From the NCBI RefSeq assembly GCF_963662255.1, contig NC_085071.1, positions 5,429,833 to 5,493,832 of the forward strand: 64,000 nucleotides of DNA, in the 5' to 3' direction. Below are positions 1-12,068 of this stretch, piece by piece; the stretch's first letter is position 1, and the number at the start of each line of letters is the position of its first letter. The stretch is from Cinclus cinclus. Lineage: Eukaryota; Chordata; Aves; Passeriformes; Cinclidae. The notes beneath the pieces are model-generated. The model did not search any database. It was not told the DNA's origin and was given only the letters and a program-made list of their open reading frames with translations. The position numbers and the translations under genes are program-made.

Positions 1-938
1 CCAGGGCCCCATCCCGATCCCAAATCCAGGGCTTTGTCCCAAATCCAGGGCCCCATCCCGATCCCAAATCCAGGGCCCCATCCCGATCCCAAATCCGGGG
101 CTGTGTCCCAAATCCAGGGCCCCATCCCGATCCCAAATCCAGGGCTTTGTCCCAAATCCAGGGCCCCATCCCGATCCCAAATCCAGGGCTTTGTCCCAAA
201 TCCAGGGCCCCATCCCGATCCCAAATCCAGGGCTTTGTCCCAAATCCAGGGCCCCATCCCGATCCCAAATCCAGGGCCTTGTCCCAAATCCAGGGCCCCA
301 TCCCGATCCCAAATCCAGGGCCCCATCCCGATCCCAAATCCGGGGCTGTGTCCCAAATCCAGGGCCCCATCCCGATCCCAAATCCAGGGCTTTCTCCCAA
401 ATCCAGGGCCCCATCCCGATCCCAAATCCAGGGCTGTGTCCCAAATCCAGGGCCCCATCCCGATCCCAAATCCGGGGCTGTGTCCCAAATCCAGGGCCCC
501 ATCCCGATCCCAAATCCAGGGCCCCATCCCGATCCCAAATCCGGGGCTGTGTCCCAAATCCAGGGCCCCATCCCGATCCCAAATCCAGGGCTTTGTCCCA
601 AATCCAGGGCCCCATCCCGATCCCAAATCCAGGGCTTTGTCCCAAATCCAGGGCCCCATCCCGATCCCAAATCCAGGGCTTTGTCCCAAATCCAGGGCCC
701 CATCCCGATCCCAAATCCAGGGCCTTGTCCCAAATCCAGGGCCCCATCCCGATCCCAAATCCAGGGCCCCATCCCGATCCCAAATCCGGGGCTGTGTCCC
801 AAATCCAGGGCCCCATCCCGATCCCAAATCCAGGGCTTTGTCCCAAATCCAGGGCCCCATCCCGATCCCAAATCCAGGGCTTTGTCCCAAATCCAGGGCC
901 CCATCCCGATCCCAAATCCAGGGCCCCATCCCGATCCA
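1..938. repeat. Minisatellite, 25 + 19 bp composite unit
   Basis: The array continues past the left edge of the window. A 25-bp module (ccagggccccatcccgatcc plus caaat) and a 19-bp module (ccagggctttgtcccaaat) alternate, mostly as a 44-bp pair, sometimes with two 25-bp modules in a row. Variants carry ggggctgtg or ggccttg in place of gggctttg. The long open frames on the plus strand (Pro/Ser/Ile/Gln rich) are products of this periodicity, not genes. Confidence 0.95.
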
Positions 939-1459
939 TGAACCCTTCACGGGTGGTTCCCATCCACACTGGAACGTCCCAAAGGAACCCGGCCCCGGTG
1001 GATCCCTGGCGGCCCCGGGATCCCCATCCCGAGGAGCCCAGAGGGGCTGGGAGGAGGGAGGAGGGAGGAGGGAGGAGGGAGGAGGAGGAGGAGGAGGAGG
1101 AGGAGGAGGAAGAAGAAGAATCCCGGCTCTCTGCCACGCTCACCTTTCCTGGCGGATCCCGAAGTCTCGGACCGCGCGATTCCCTCCTCCCACCTCCCTC
1201 CCGGCTTTTCTTACTTTAAACACACGGACGCATGAAAAATAAATGTTGTTCGGGAAAGACAGCGGCAGAGGGCTGGGAAGCAATTAGCATCCAAAGAGGC
1301 GTAATTAGCGCTCAGAATGCGAGCGGCAGAGAAGAAATAAAGCAGCGTTCGGATGCAATCAGGGTCGTGCCTGAATTACAAACCCTTAACTGAATTGCTA
1401 ATTAAGCACAGGGTGTGAATCACGGCTTATTAAGGGCTCAGCCAGGGCTCTGCCAGCCG
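939..1459. other. Unique island with GGA-rich microsatellite and homeodomain-type AT motifs
   Basis: A purine tract of GGAGGGA/GGA units occupies about 1047-1122. From about 1215 to 1440 the sequence is non-repetitive and has several TAAT/ATTA cores (caattagc, gtaattagc, gctaattaag), giving it the look of a conserved non-coding element. No coding potential is evident. Conservation cannot be judged from this sequence alone. Confidence 0.5.
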
Positions 1460-2215
1460 GGACCGTGATGGGACAGAGGGACCGTGATGGGACAGAGGGA
1501 CAAGGGTGGGACAGAGGGACCGTGATGGGACAGAGGGACAGTGGTGGGACAGAGGGACAAGGGTGGGACAGAGGGACAGTGATGGGACAGAGGGACCGTG
1601 ATGGGACAGAGGGACAAGGGTGGGACAGAGGGACAGTGATGGGACAGAGGGATAAGGGTGGGACAGAGGGACCGTGATGGGACAGAGGGACAAGGGTGGG
1701 ACAGAGGGACAGTGATGGGACAGAGGGATAAGGGTGGGACAGAGGGACCGTGATGGGACAGAGGGACCGTGATGGGACAGAGGGACAAGGGTGGGACAGA
1801 GGGACAGTGGTGGGACAGAGGGACGGTGATGGGACAGAGGGACAAGGGTGGGACAGAGGGACAGTGGTGGGACAGAGGGACAGTGATGGGACAGAGGGAC
1901 AAGGGTGGGACAGAGGGACCGTGATGGGACAGAGGGACCGTGATGGGACAGAGGGACAAGGGTGGGACAGAGGGACAGTGATGGGACAGAGGGATAAGGG
2001 TGGGATAGAGGGACCGTGATGGGACAGAGGGACAAGGGTGGGACAGAGGGACAGTGATGGGACAGAGGGACAAGGGTGGGACAGAGGGACAGTGATGGGA
2101 CAGAGGGATAAGGGTGGGACAGAGGGATAAGGGTGGGACAGAGGGACAGTGATGGGACAGAGGGATAAGGGTGGGACAGAGGGACAGTGATGGGACAGAG
2201 GGACAAGGGTGGGAC
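1459..2215. repeat. Minisatellite, 19-bp unit
   Basis: About 39 copies of a 19-bp unit of the form gggacagtgatgggacaga or gggacaagggtgggacaga. Unit types are interleaved in a non-random order, indicating multi-unit duplication. All open frames here are repeat-derived. Confidence 0.95.
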
Positions 2216-2269
2216 ATCGATGGGATGAAGGACAATAATGGGACAAGGGACCCTGGTGGGACAAGGGTT

Positions 2270-2375
2270 CATTCCAATTCCCAATCCCCATTCCCATCCC
2301 CATTCCCAATTCCATTCCCAGCCCCATCCCCATCCCAGTTCTAACTCCCATCCCATTCCCATCCCAGCTCCCCAG
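2270..2375. repeat. CCCATT/CCAATT-type degenerate tandem repeat
   Basis: Irregular 6-bp units (cccatt, cccaat, ccccat) run for about 100 bp. Confidence 0.8.
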
Positions 2376-4084
2376 AGCAGGGAGCGCCCAGACCCCAGCC
2401 CGGGGCAGGGAACGGGGACATGATCAATTAATTAATTACTTAATCCTGGTTTATCCAACCCAGACACGTCGCTCCAAAGGCCTGGCGAGCTTTGCCCAGG
2501 GGGAGCAGCTGCCCTTGGCCCCCTCCTCCTTTGCTTCCCAACTTTTCCCATTTTTTTCTCCGCGGGATTTTTTTTATCTTCCCTTTCCCGTTTTTCCCCC
2601 GAGCTCCAGCGCCGCCTCTGTGCACCCTTGCCAAGCTCCCCAAAAATCCCCCCGGCTTTTCCAGTTCCTCGCTGAGCTTCCAGGGATTCTCCTGGATCCA
2701 CCTGGGCTCCCCGAGGGCCGGGATCCCCCCAGCTCTTCCCGGGAAGCTGAGGAGCAGCTCCGGGTCTCCGGCTCCGAGCAGGGATGAAAGGGAAAAATCC
2801 TGGGAGCACCGCGGCGATCAAAGGCAGCCTCATCTGCTTTAATGAGCATTCCACAGGGTTCGGAGAGAGGAAGGGGCTTTCTGGAGATCAAAGCCCCGCG
2901 TGAGGAGCTGGGGAGGCTCGGAGAGGGAGAGGAAGGGAGCGAGGGCTGGGAATAAAAAGATGGGGAGGTCGGAGATGCGGATCTGAAGGATTTGTTTGGT
3001 GGGGCTGAGCCTCCGGGGGATGCGGCACAGGAGCAGCCAAGGAATGTCCCTGTCACCAAATTCGGGCCCTTTCCCATCCTGCCACTCCCAAATGCGGGAA
3101 TAGGTGGACAGGGACACGGGCAGGTGTCCCCACTTCTCACCTGGCAGGATCAAAGAGCCACTGGGATCATCTCAGGGACAACCAAAAATCCCCCGTGCCC
3201 GTCAGCGCTTCCCTCTCGGCACATCCCACAAATCCCCAAGGTCCAGCACCAAATCCCAGCTCGTGTGGGACACCAGAGCCAGGAGCACGGCCTCGGGAAT
3301 GGTCCCCAGGCTGGGATTTCTGCACCAGCAGGGAAAAAATGCAGTGGGAACAGGAGCGAAGTGCAGCTCCGGGGACAATCCGGGAGCAGATGAAGACGTG
3401 TGGCTCCAGAGCTGTTATCCCTCCCCGGCTCCTTTGGAGACAAAATCCCTTTTTCTTTTATGAAGGATTTAGCAAGTTTGGTTTGAAATCACCTAGGAAG
3501 ATTCCCTGTTTGGATAAGCCTCCGCCTTGTGCTGGATTAACATCCCGAGCTGGGAACTGGAGGATGTTTGGGAACATCCTAATGAGGAACTGCAAACAGA
3601 GCAATGAGGAGCGATCCCACTGCTTTTCCAGGGCCAGAAATCCCGGGGTGATGCCTGGCAGGGAATCCTGGAGCCCTGGCTGCCCTTTGGGATGCAGGAA
3701 AATCCCAGGGACAGCTGGAGTGATGAAGATTCCTCGAGCTCTGGGAACTTTGGGATTTTATTTATTTCTCTTTTTCCCAGAGGAGGGAAAACGGGATGAA
3801 TCCCAGCACCAGCTCCACAGTAGAGCTTCCCGGCCAAGGATTATCCTGGAATAAAGCAATTCCCAGCTGGTGATCCCTCAGGCCTTTTCCCGGGAAGCAG
3901 CTCCATCCAGCAGGGTGGGATAAGGAATAAAGAGCCCCAGGGAAAGGTGGGGAATGCTGGAGAGGGGCCGGGAAGTGCAGGGGAAAGGGGATGCTCCACA
4001 CAGAAATGCTGCAGCCGGTTCCTAAATCTGGTGTGTCTATGCATGGGAATATTCCAGGGGATCCCTGGGAATTCCAGGGTTTTA
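2376..4084. other. Non-repetitive intergenic stretch, no gene seen
   Basis: Mixed-composition DNA with no convincing exon on either strand; the modest open frames lack any recognisable domain. An AT-rich block near 2422-2452 (aattaattaattacttaat) and the segment 2820-2860 (ctcatctgctttaatgagca) look like possible regulatory elements. I see no RNA gene. Confidence 0.5.
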
Positions 4085-4290
4085 TCATACAAGCATGGAA
4101 TGGTTCGGGTGGGAAAGGAACTTAAAACTCATCCCACGGGCAGGGACAGCTCCAGCCTGGCCTTGGACGCTTCCAGGGATCCAGGGGCAGCCACAGCTTT
4201 TCTGGGAATTCCATCCCAGCCCCTCCCCATCTTCCCAGCCAGGAATCCCTCCCCAGTATTCCCAAAAATCTCCATTTCCAGTTCAAAGCC
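4085..4290 (-). mobile_element. CR1 LINE 3'-end fragment
   Basis: The sequence starts with ggaatggttcgggtgggaaa and continues with ctcatcccacgggcaggga, then gccttggacgcttccaggga and ggcagccacagctt. Read on the minus strand, these blocks in this order match the 3' end of the avian CR1 non-LTR retrotransposon. The copy is diverged and 5'-truncated, as nearly all CR1 copies are. Confidence 0.8.
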
Positions 4291-4499
4291 ATTCCCCGTC
4301 CCTCCATCCCTTGTCTCCAGCTCGCCTGGAGCCCCTTCAGGCCCTGGAATGTGCTGGAAGCTCTCCCTGGATCCTTCATTTCTCCAGGGGAACATTCCCG
4401 GCTCTCCCAGCCAGGCTCCAGAGCAGCTCCAGCTCCCGGAGATTCTCCTCTGGATTTGCTCCAGCAATTCCAGATCCTCCTTGTTGCAGGGAGGAGCCC

Positions 4500-5520
4500 G
4501 CAGGACATCCCCTGAAATTCCAGGGGGGACCCATCAGGATTCCCCAAATCCCAGGAGGGACCCAGCAGGATCTCCTGAAATTCCAGGAGGGACCCAGCAG
4601 GATTCCCCAAATTCCAGGGGGGACCCAGCAGGATCCCCTGAAATTCCAGGGGGGACCCAGAAGGATTCCCCAAATCCCAGGGGGACCCAGCAGGATCTCC
4701 TGAAATTCCAGGAGGGACCCAGCAGGATTCCCCAAATTCCAGGGGGGACCCAGCAGGATCCCCTGAAATTCCAGGGGGGACCCAGCAGGATTCCCCAAAT
4801 CCCAGGGAGGATCCAGCAGGATTCCCCAAATCCCAGGGGGGACCCAGCAGGATTCCCCAAATCCCAGGGAGGATCCAGCAGGATTCCCCAAATCCCAGGG
4901 GGGACCCAGCAGGATTCCCCAAATCCCAGGGGGGACCCAGAAGGATTCCCCAAATCCCAGGGGGACCCAGAAGGATTCCCCAAATCCCAGGGGGGACCCA
5001 GCAGGATCCCCTGAAATTCCAGGGGGGACCCAGCAGGATTCCCCAAATCCCAGGGGGGACCCAGCAGGATTCCCCAAATCCCAGGGAGGATCCAGCAGGA
5101 TTCCCCAAATCCCAGGGGGGACCCAGCAGGATTCCCCAAATCCCAGGGGGACCCAGAAGGATTCCCCAAATCCCAGGGGGGACCCAGCAGGATCCCCTGA
5201 AATTCCAGGAGGGACCCAGCAGGATTCCCCAAATCCCAGGGGGGACCCAGCAGGATCCCCTGAAATTCCAGGGGGGACCCAGCAGGATTCCCCAAATCCC
5301 AGGGGGGACCCAGCAGGATTCCCCAAATTCCAGGGAGGATCCAGCAGGATTCCCCAAATCCCAGGGGGGACCCAGCAGGATTCCCCAAATCCCAGGGGGA
5401 CCCAGAAGGATTCCCCAAATCCCAGGGGGGACCCAGCAGGATCCCCTGAAATTCCAGGGGGGACCCAGCAGGATTCCCCAAATCCCAGGGGGGACCCAGC
5501 AGGATTCCCCAAATTCCAAG
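4500..5520. repeat. Minisatellite, about 30-31 bp unit
   Basis: About 33 copies of a unit containing acccagcaggattccccaaa followed by tcccaggggggacc. Alternating forms have ccctgaaattcc in place of ccccaaatccc, and gaagg in place of gcagg. The long minus-strand frames reading WGILLGPPW-type peptides are artefacts of this array. Confidence 0.95.
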
Positions 5521-6315
5521 GCCGTCCGCATGGCCCTGGAATCGCCTCCTGCTCCTCCGGGCAGCTCCATGTCCCACACTCGGCCCATCAGGGGCTGCCT
5601 GTGGATCCTGGAAAAATTAATCCCCATGGCTGCGAGCCCGGCACGGCGCGGGCCCTTAATTATGGAGCTGTAATTGGATAGAGCGTAAATGCAATTACCC
5701 GGGATTAGAGCTGAGCCGAGCCGAGCCGAGCCGTGCAGGGGCAGCGGCTGTGGGATGCCGTCAGGGTCTTTCCCGTTCCTAACAATTTATCCCGGTTCTT
5801 TTCTGGAGAGGAAAGCTGGGAAGAGCTCCAGCTCCTCATCACAGCCCCCAAATCCTTCTCACCATCACTTTTCTCCTGCCAGCATGAGGAAAAATGGGAA
5901 GATCTTCAGCTCGTTATCACAGTCCCAAATTTCCCCAAATTCTTCTCCCCATCCCCCTTCTGTTGCTGAGCTGGGGAAGGGTCTCCAGCCCCTTACAGAA
6001 TCCCAAATTCTGCCCAAAATCTTTCTCTCCACACCATTTTCTCCTGGCAAGTTGGGAACGGTCTCCAACTCCTTACGCAATCCCAAATTCCACCCCCAAA
6101 TCTTTCTCCCAATCCCTTTTCCCATGCCAGAGCTGCCCAGATCCATAAAGATTAAATTTTTTATATATATGTACATAGTGAATAAAAGGAAAATATTTAA
6201 CTACAAGGAACAATCATCCCCTTTTAATACCCACAGATAAAACCAGGAATTGTTTTCCAAGGAGAACGAGGTGATTTCGTCTCTGTTTTTATGCAGTTTT
6301 GGGCTATAAATTTGC
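5521..6315. other. Unique island with a possible conserved non-coding element and short diverged tandem units
   Basis: 5590-5710 is unique and contains ttaattatggagctgtaatt. It ends in a short gagcc tandem run (5708-5732). 5790-6130 holds three or four very diverged units of roughly 90-100 bp, each with ctcc-ctta-ca-tcccaaat and a c/t-rich segment. 6140-6240 is AT-rich. No gene is supported. Confidence 0.45.
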
Positions 6316-6815
6316 AGGAAGGGAAGGGAAGGGAAGGGAAGGGAAGGGAAGGGAAGGGAAGGGAAGGGAAGGGAAGGGAAGGGAAGGGAAGGGAAGGGAA
6401 GGGAAGGGAAGGGAAGGGAAGGGAAGGGAAGGGAAGGGAAGGGAAGGGAAGGGAAGGGAAGGGAAGGGAAGGGAAGGGAAGGGAAGGGAAGGGAAGGGAA
6501 GGGAAGGGAAGGGAAGGGAAGGGAAGGGAAGGGAAGGGAAGGGAAGGGAAGGGAAGGGAAGGGAAGGGAAGGGAAGGGAAGGGAAGGGAAGGGAAGGGAA
6601 GGGAAGGGGAGGGGAGGGGAGGGGAGGGAAGGGAAGGGAAGGGAAGGGAAAGGAAAAGGGAAGGGAAAAGGAAAAAGGGAAAAGGGAAGGGAAAAGGAAA
6701 AAGGGGAAAGGGAAAAGGGAAAAGGGAAAAGGGAAAAGGGAAAAGGGAAAAGGAAAGGAAAGGAAAGGAAAGGAAAGGAAAGGAAAGGAAAGGAAAGGAA
6801 AGGGAAAGGGAAAGT
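6316..6815. repeat. (GGGAA)n pentanucleotide array with degenerate tail
   Basis: About 57 uninterrupted GGGAA units (about 6321-6605) are followed by GGGGA units, then GGAAA, GGGAAAA and GGAAAG variants to about 6812. One strand is pure purine, with repeated GGG runs separated by AA. Confidence 0.98.
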
Positions 6816-7079
6816 TTTCCACCTTCCCCAAATCCCCCGGGAACACTTTGGGAATGCAAATGCCCGTCCGGGGGTGCTCAGGCCGTGTCCCAGAGCCCCC
6901 AAAGGCCGAGGAGGTGCCGGGTGCCGCCGTGCCCGGCCTGCTGCTGCCCTCTGCTGCCAGGGAATTCCTGATCCCGGGAAAGGCGCTCCCCTGGGAAAGG
7001 CAGCGGATCCTGCCCGGACGGAGCTGCTCACGGCACGGCCGCGGTGGGAGCGCCGGGAGGGCTCTGCATCCCAGAGAAA

Positions 7080-7665
7080 GATGGTCCGGATTTTGGGATA
7101 GGGATGGTGTGGGATCCTGGGACAGGGATAACCTGGATTTTGGGATAGGGATGGTGTGGGATCCTGGGACAGGGATAACCCGGATTTTGGGATAGGGATG
7201 GTGTGGGATCCTGGGACAGGGATAACCTGGATTTTGGGATAGGGATGGTGTGGGATCCTGGGACAGGGATAACCCGGATTTTGGGATAGGGATGGTGTGG
7301 GATCCTGGGACAGGGATAACCTGGATTTTGGGATAGGGATGGTGTGGGATCCTGGGACAGGGATAACCTGGATTTTGGGATAGGGATGGTGTGGGATCCT
7401 GGGACAGGGATAACCTGGATTTTGGGATAGGGATGGTGTGGGATCCTGGGACAGGGATAACCTGGATTTTGGGATAGGGATGGTGTGGGATCCTGGGACA
7501 GGGATAACCTGGATTTTGGGATAGGGATGGTGTGGGATCCTGGGACAGGCATAACCTGGATTTTGGGATAGGGATGGTGTGGGATCCTGGGTCAGGGATA
7601 ACCTGGATTTTGGGATAGGGATGGTGTGGGATCCTGGGACAGGGATAATCTGGATTCCAGGACAA
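7080..7665. repeat. Minisatellite, 47-bp unit
   Basis: Twelve highly similar 47-bp units contain gggatagggatggtgtggga, tcctgggacagggataac and c(c/t)tggatttt. Unit-to-unit variation is only a few bases, so the expansion is recent or homogenised. Degenerate remnants (ggatgctctaggatcccagg) continue to about 7810. Confidence 0.95.
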
Positions 7666-7904
7666 GAATGTTCCAGACTCCAGGGTCCAGGATGCTCTAG
7701 ATCTCAGGGTCAGGGATGCTCTAGGATCCCAGGAATTCTGCTCTGGAATTCAGGGCCAGGGATGCTCTGGGATCCATGGTCAGGATGTTCTGGATCCCAG
7801 GACAAGGGATCCAGATTATTTTTATTTTATTTTATTTTTATTTTCCCAGCCCAGGGACGCCCTGCAGGAGCCCCGGGATCCCTGTAGGTGTGACCCGGAG
7901 AGCG

Positions 7905-8090
7905 GAATGTCCTGGGAATGTCCCGGGAATGTCCCTGGAATGTCCCTGGAATGTCCCGGGAATGTCCCGGGAATGTCCTGGGAATGTCCCTGGAATGTCC
8001 CGGGAATGTCCCGGGAATGTCCTGGGAATGTCCCTGGAATGTCCCGGGAATGTCCTGGGAATGTCCCTGGAATGTCCCGGGAATGTCCCA
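7905..8090. repeat. Minisatellite, 11-bp unit
   Basis: About 17 copies of the 11-bp unit cgggaatgtcc, with variants tgggaatgtcc and tggaatgtccc. Confidence 0.95.
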
Positions 8091-8214
8091 GCGCCAGGAG
8101 AGGCAGCAGCGGAGCGGGGCACAGGGACCACAGCCCAGAAAAGAGCTAAAAACGGCCGGGAATGGGAAACTCCATCCTTGGGGAGGGATGAGCCTCATTC
8201 CGGGAGTGGGAAAA

Positions 8215-8520
8215 CGTCACTGGTCCTCACTGGTCCTTACTGGTCCTTACTGGTCCTTACTGGTCCTCACTGGTCCTTACTGGTCCTTACTGGTCCTCAC
8301 TGGTCCTTACTGGTCCTTACTGGTCCTTACTTGCCCTCACTGCTCCTTACTGGTCCTTACTGGTCCTCACTGGTCCTCACTGGCCCTCACTGGTCCTTAC
8401 TGGTCCTCACTGGTGCTCACTGGTCCTTACTGGTCCTTACTGGTCCTCACTGGTGCTCACTGGTCCTTACTGGTCCTTACTGGTCCTCACTGGTGCTCAC
8501 TGGTCCTTACTGGCCCTCAT
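8215..8520. repeat. Minisatellite, 10-bp unit
   Basis: About 30 copies of tggtccttac or tggtcctcac, with occasional tggtgctcac. The unit is ten bases and lacks stops, so all three plus frames stay open. Confidence 0.95.
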
Positions 8521-8606
8521 CCGCAGCTGCCCCGGCTCCTGCCCTGCCCCGTGTCCCCCCGGGCGCTCACCGCGATTCAGGAACTGCAGCCGGGCTTGGG
8601 CTCACC

Positions 8607-8990
8607 CGTGACATCCACCCGGGACATTTCCACCCACCCGGGACATCCACCCGTGACATCCACCCGGGACATTTCCACCCACCCGGGACATTTCCACCCA
8701 CCCGGGACATTTCCACCCACCCGGGACATCCACCCGTGACATCCACCCGGGACATTTCCACCCACCCGGGACATCCACCCGGGACATCCACCCGGGACAT
8801 TTCCACCCACCCGGGACATCCACCCGGGACATTTCCACCCACCCGGGACATCCACCCGGGACATCCACCCGGGACATTTCCACCCACCCGGGACATTTCC
8901 ACCCACCCGGGACATCCACCCGTGACATCCACCCGTGACATCCACCCGGGACATTTCCACCCACCCGGGACATTTCCACTCACTCTGACA
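8607..8990. repeat. Minisatellite, mixed 13-bp and 19-bp units
   Basis: Units acatccacccggg (13 bp) and acatttccacccacccggg (19 bp) alternate irregularly, with a gtgac variant of the gggac junction. Confidence 0.93.
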
Positions 8991-9039
8991 TTTCCAGCCA
9001 GCGGCTGCCCGGGAAATGTCTGCTCAGGAACGGGGCACA

Positions 9040-9652
9040 GCGCGGGGACATTTAGGGGACATCGTGGGGACACCGTGGGGACATCGTGGGGACACTGCGG
9101 GGACATGGAGGGGACATTTAGGGGACACTGTGGGGATATCGTGGGGACACTTTGGGGACACTTTAGGGACATTGTGGGGATAACCTGGGGACACTCTGGG
9201 GACACTTCGGGGACACTTTGGGGACACTTTGGGGACACTCTGGGGACACTTTGGGGACTCTTTGGGGACTCTTTGGGGACACTCTGGGGACACTCTGGGG
9301 ACACTTTGGGGACACTCTGGGGACACTTTGGGGACATTCTGGGGACACGAGGGGGACTCTTTGGGGACACTCTGGGGACACTCTGGGGACACTCTGGGGA
9401 CACGAGGGGGACACTCTGGGGACACTCTGGGGACACTTTGGGGACACTTTGGGGACACTCTGGGGACACGAGGGGGACACTTTGGGGACACTCTGGGGAC
9501 ACTTTGGGGACTCTTTGGGGACTCTTTGAGGACACTTTGGGGACACTCTGGGGACACGAGGGGGACACTTTGGGGACATTCTGGGGACACTCTGGGGACA
9601 CTCTGGGGACTTTTTGGGGACACTCTGGGGACACTCTGGGGACACTTTGGGG
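9040..9652. repeat. Minisatellite, 12-bp unit
   Basis: About 50 copies of tggggacactct or tggggacacttt, with variants such as cgagggggacac and tggggactcttt. The left end is more degenerate. Twelve is a multiple of three, which explains the long open frames on both strands. Confidence 0.95.
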
Positions 9653-9784
9653 CCGTCACCGAGTGCCAGCGCCCCGCAGGGACGCGACGTCCCCAAATCC
9701 GGCCGCGGGTTCCGCTGGGCCACCAAAACACCGCCGGTCACCACGGCTGGTGGCCACAGGGGCCACCGGGACCACCGCTCCTCT

Positions 9785-11045
9785 GTGCCGGTAGCCACAG
9801 GGACCACTGGTAGCCACGGGGAACCATTGGTAGCCACAGGGGACCATTGGTAGCCACGGGGGACCATTGGTAGCCACGGGGACCCCTGGTAGCCACAGGG
9901 GACCATTGGTAGCCACGGGGACCCCTGGTAGCCACAGGGACCATTGGTAGCCACGGGGGACCATTGGTAGCCACAGGGATCATTGGTAGCCACGGGGGAC
10001 CATTGGTAGCCACAGGGGACCCCTGGTAGCCACGGGGGACCATTGGTAGCCACGGGGACCCCTGGTAGCCACGGGGACCATTGGTAGCCACAGGGGACCA
10101 TTGATAGCCACAGGGAACATTGGTAGCCACGGGGGACCATTGGTAGCCACGGGGACCCCTGGTAGCCACAGGGACCACTGGTAGCCACGGGGACCCCTGG
10201 TAGCCACGGGGACCATTGGTAGCCACAGGGGACCATTGGTAGCCACGGGGACCATTGGTAGCCACAGGGAACATTGGTAGCCACGGGGGACCATTGGTAG
10301 CCACGGGGACCATTGGTAGCCACAGGGATCATTGGTAGCCACAGGGGACCCCTGGTAGCCACAGGGACCATTGGTAGCCACGGGGACCATTGGTAGCCAC
10401 GGGGACCATTGGTAGCCACAGGGGACCATTGGTAGCCACGGGGGACCATTGGTAGCCACAGGGACCATTGGTAGCCACAGGGATCATTGGTAGCCACAGG
10501 GATCATTGGTAGCCACAGGGGACCATTGGTAGCCACAGGGGACCATTGGTAGCCACGGGGACCATTGGTAGCCACAGGGGACCATTGGTAGCCACGGGGA
10601 CCATTGGTAGCCACAGGGACCATTGGTAGCCACAGGGATCATTGGTAGCCACAGGGGACCATTGGTAGCCACGGGGACCATTGGTAGCCACAGGGATCAT
10701 TGGTAGCCACAGGGGACCATTGGTAGCCACAGGGGACCATTGGTAGCCACGGGGACCATTGGTAGCCACAGGGGACCATTGGTAGCCACGGGGGACCATT
10801 GGTAGCCACAGGGATCATTGGTAGCCACAGGGACCATTGGTAGCCACAGGGGACCATTGGTAGCCACGGGGGACCATTGGTAGCCACGGGGACCATTGGT
10901 AGCCACAGGGGACCATTGGTAGCCACGGGGACCATTGGTAGCCACGGGGACCATTGGTAGCCACGGGGACCCCTGGTAGCCACAGGGGACCATTGGTAGC
11001 CACGGGGACCACCGGGACCAGCGCTGTCCCCAAGTTGGTGGCCAC
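9785..11045. repeat. Minisatellite, about 19-20 bp unit
   Basis: About 64 copies of a unit of the form ccattggtagccacagggga, with c(a/g)g and optional-g variants and cccctggtagccac alternatives. The long minus-strand frames reading VPVATNGPCGYQWSP-like peptides are artefacts. Confidence 0.95.
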
Positions 11046-11059
11046 AGGGACCTTTGTTA

Positions 11060-12050
11060 TGTATTTAATACCTTAAAATTTCTGCTTTATTTCAGTTAAA
11101 ATTCAATTTATTTTATTTTATTTAATTTAAATTCCCAATTCCCAATTCCCACACCAGAACATTTCTCCTTTATTTCAGTTAAAATTCAATTTATTTTATT
11201 TTATTTTATTTTATTTTATTTTAAATTCCCAATTCCCAATTCCCACACCAGAACATTTCTCCTTTATTTCAGTTAAAATTCAATTTATTTTATTTTATTT
11301 TATTTAAATTCCCAATTCCCACACCAGAACATTTCTCCTTTATTTCAGTTAAAATTCAATTTATTTTATTTTATTTAATTTAAATTCCCAATTCCCACAC
11401 CAGAACATTTCTGCTTTATTTCAGTTAAAATTCAATTTATTTTATTTTATTTAAATTCCCAATTCCCATTCCCACACCAGAACATTTCTCCTTTATTTCA
11501 GTTAAAATTCAATTTATTTTATTTTATTTAATTTAAATTCCCAATTCCCATTCCCACACCAGAACATTTCTCCTTTATTTCAGTTAAAATTCAATTTATT
11601 TTATTTTATTTTATTTAAATTCCCAATTCCCACACCAGAACATTTCTCCTTTATTTCAGTTAAAATTCAATTTATTTTATTTTATTTTATTTAAATTCCC
11701 AATTCCCATTCCCACACCAGAACATTTCTCCTTTATTTCAGTTAAAATTCAATTTATTTTATTTTATTTAATTTAAATTCCCAATTCCCACACCAGAACA
11801 TTTCTCCTTTATTTCAGTTAAAATTCAATTTATTTTATTTTATTTAAATTCCCAATTCCCACACCAGAACATTTCTGCTTTATTTCAGTGAAAATTCAAT
11901 TTATTTTATTTTATTTATTTAAATTCCCAATTCCCACACCAGAACATTTCTGCTTTATTTCAGTGAAAATTCAATTTATTTTATTTTATTTTATTTAAAT
12001 TCCCAATTCCCACACCAGAACATTTCTGCTGCTTTTTTTAGGTTAAAATT
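11060..12050 (-). repeat. Array of 13 units of about 70-100 bp, each with a poly(A)-signal-like cassette on the minus strand
   Basis: The array lies directly downstream of the PTP4A2 stop codon, so it is in or just after that gene's 3' UTR. On the minus strand each unit reads ctgaaataaaggagaaat followed by gttctggtgtggg and then an (aaata)n stretch. AATAAA is thus followed about ten bases later by a GU-rich segment, the layout of a vertebrate cleavage and polyadenylation site. The unit nearest the stop codon is the most degenerate. Length varies with the number of TTTTA pentamers. Confidence 0.9.
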
Positions 12051-12068
12051 TCAATTTTTTGGGGTTTT

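Noticed and set aside
7080..7665. Homing-endonuclease-like string (agggataac) repeated in the 47-bp array
   Set aside because: Only the central nine bases match the I-SceI site; no endonuclease gene or intron context.
1..11045. Possible CRISPR-like arrays of regular repeats
   Set aside because: Units are contiguous without unique spacers, no cas genes occur, and the genome is a vertebrate's.
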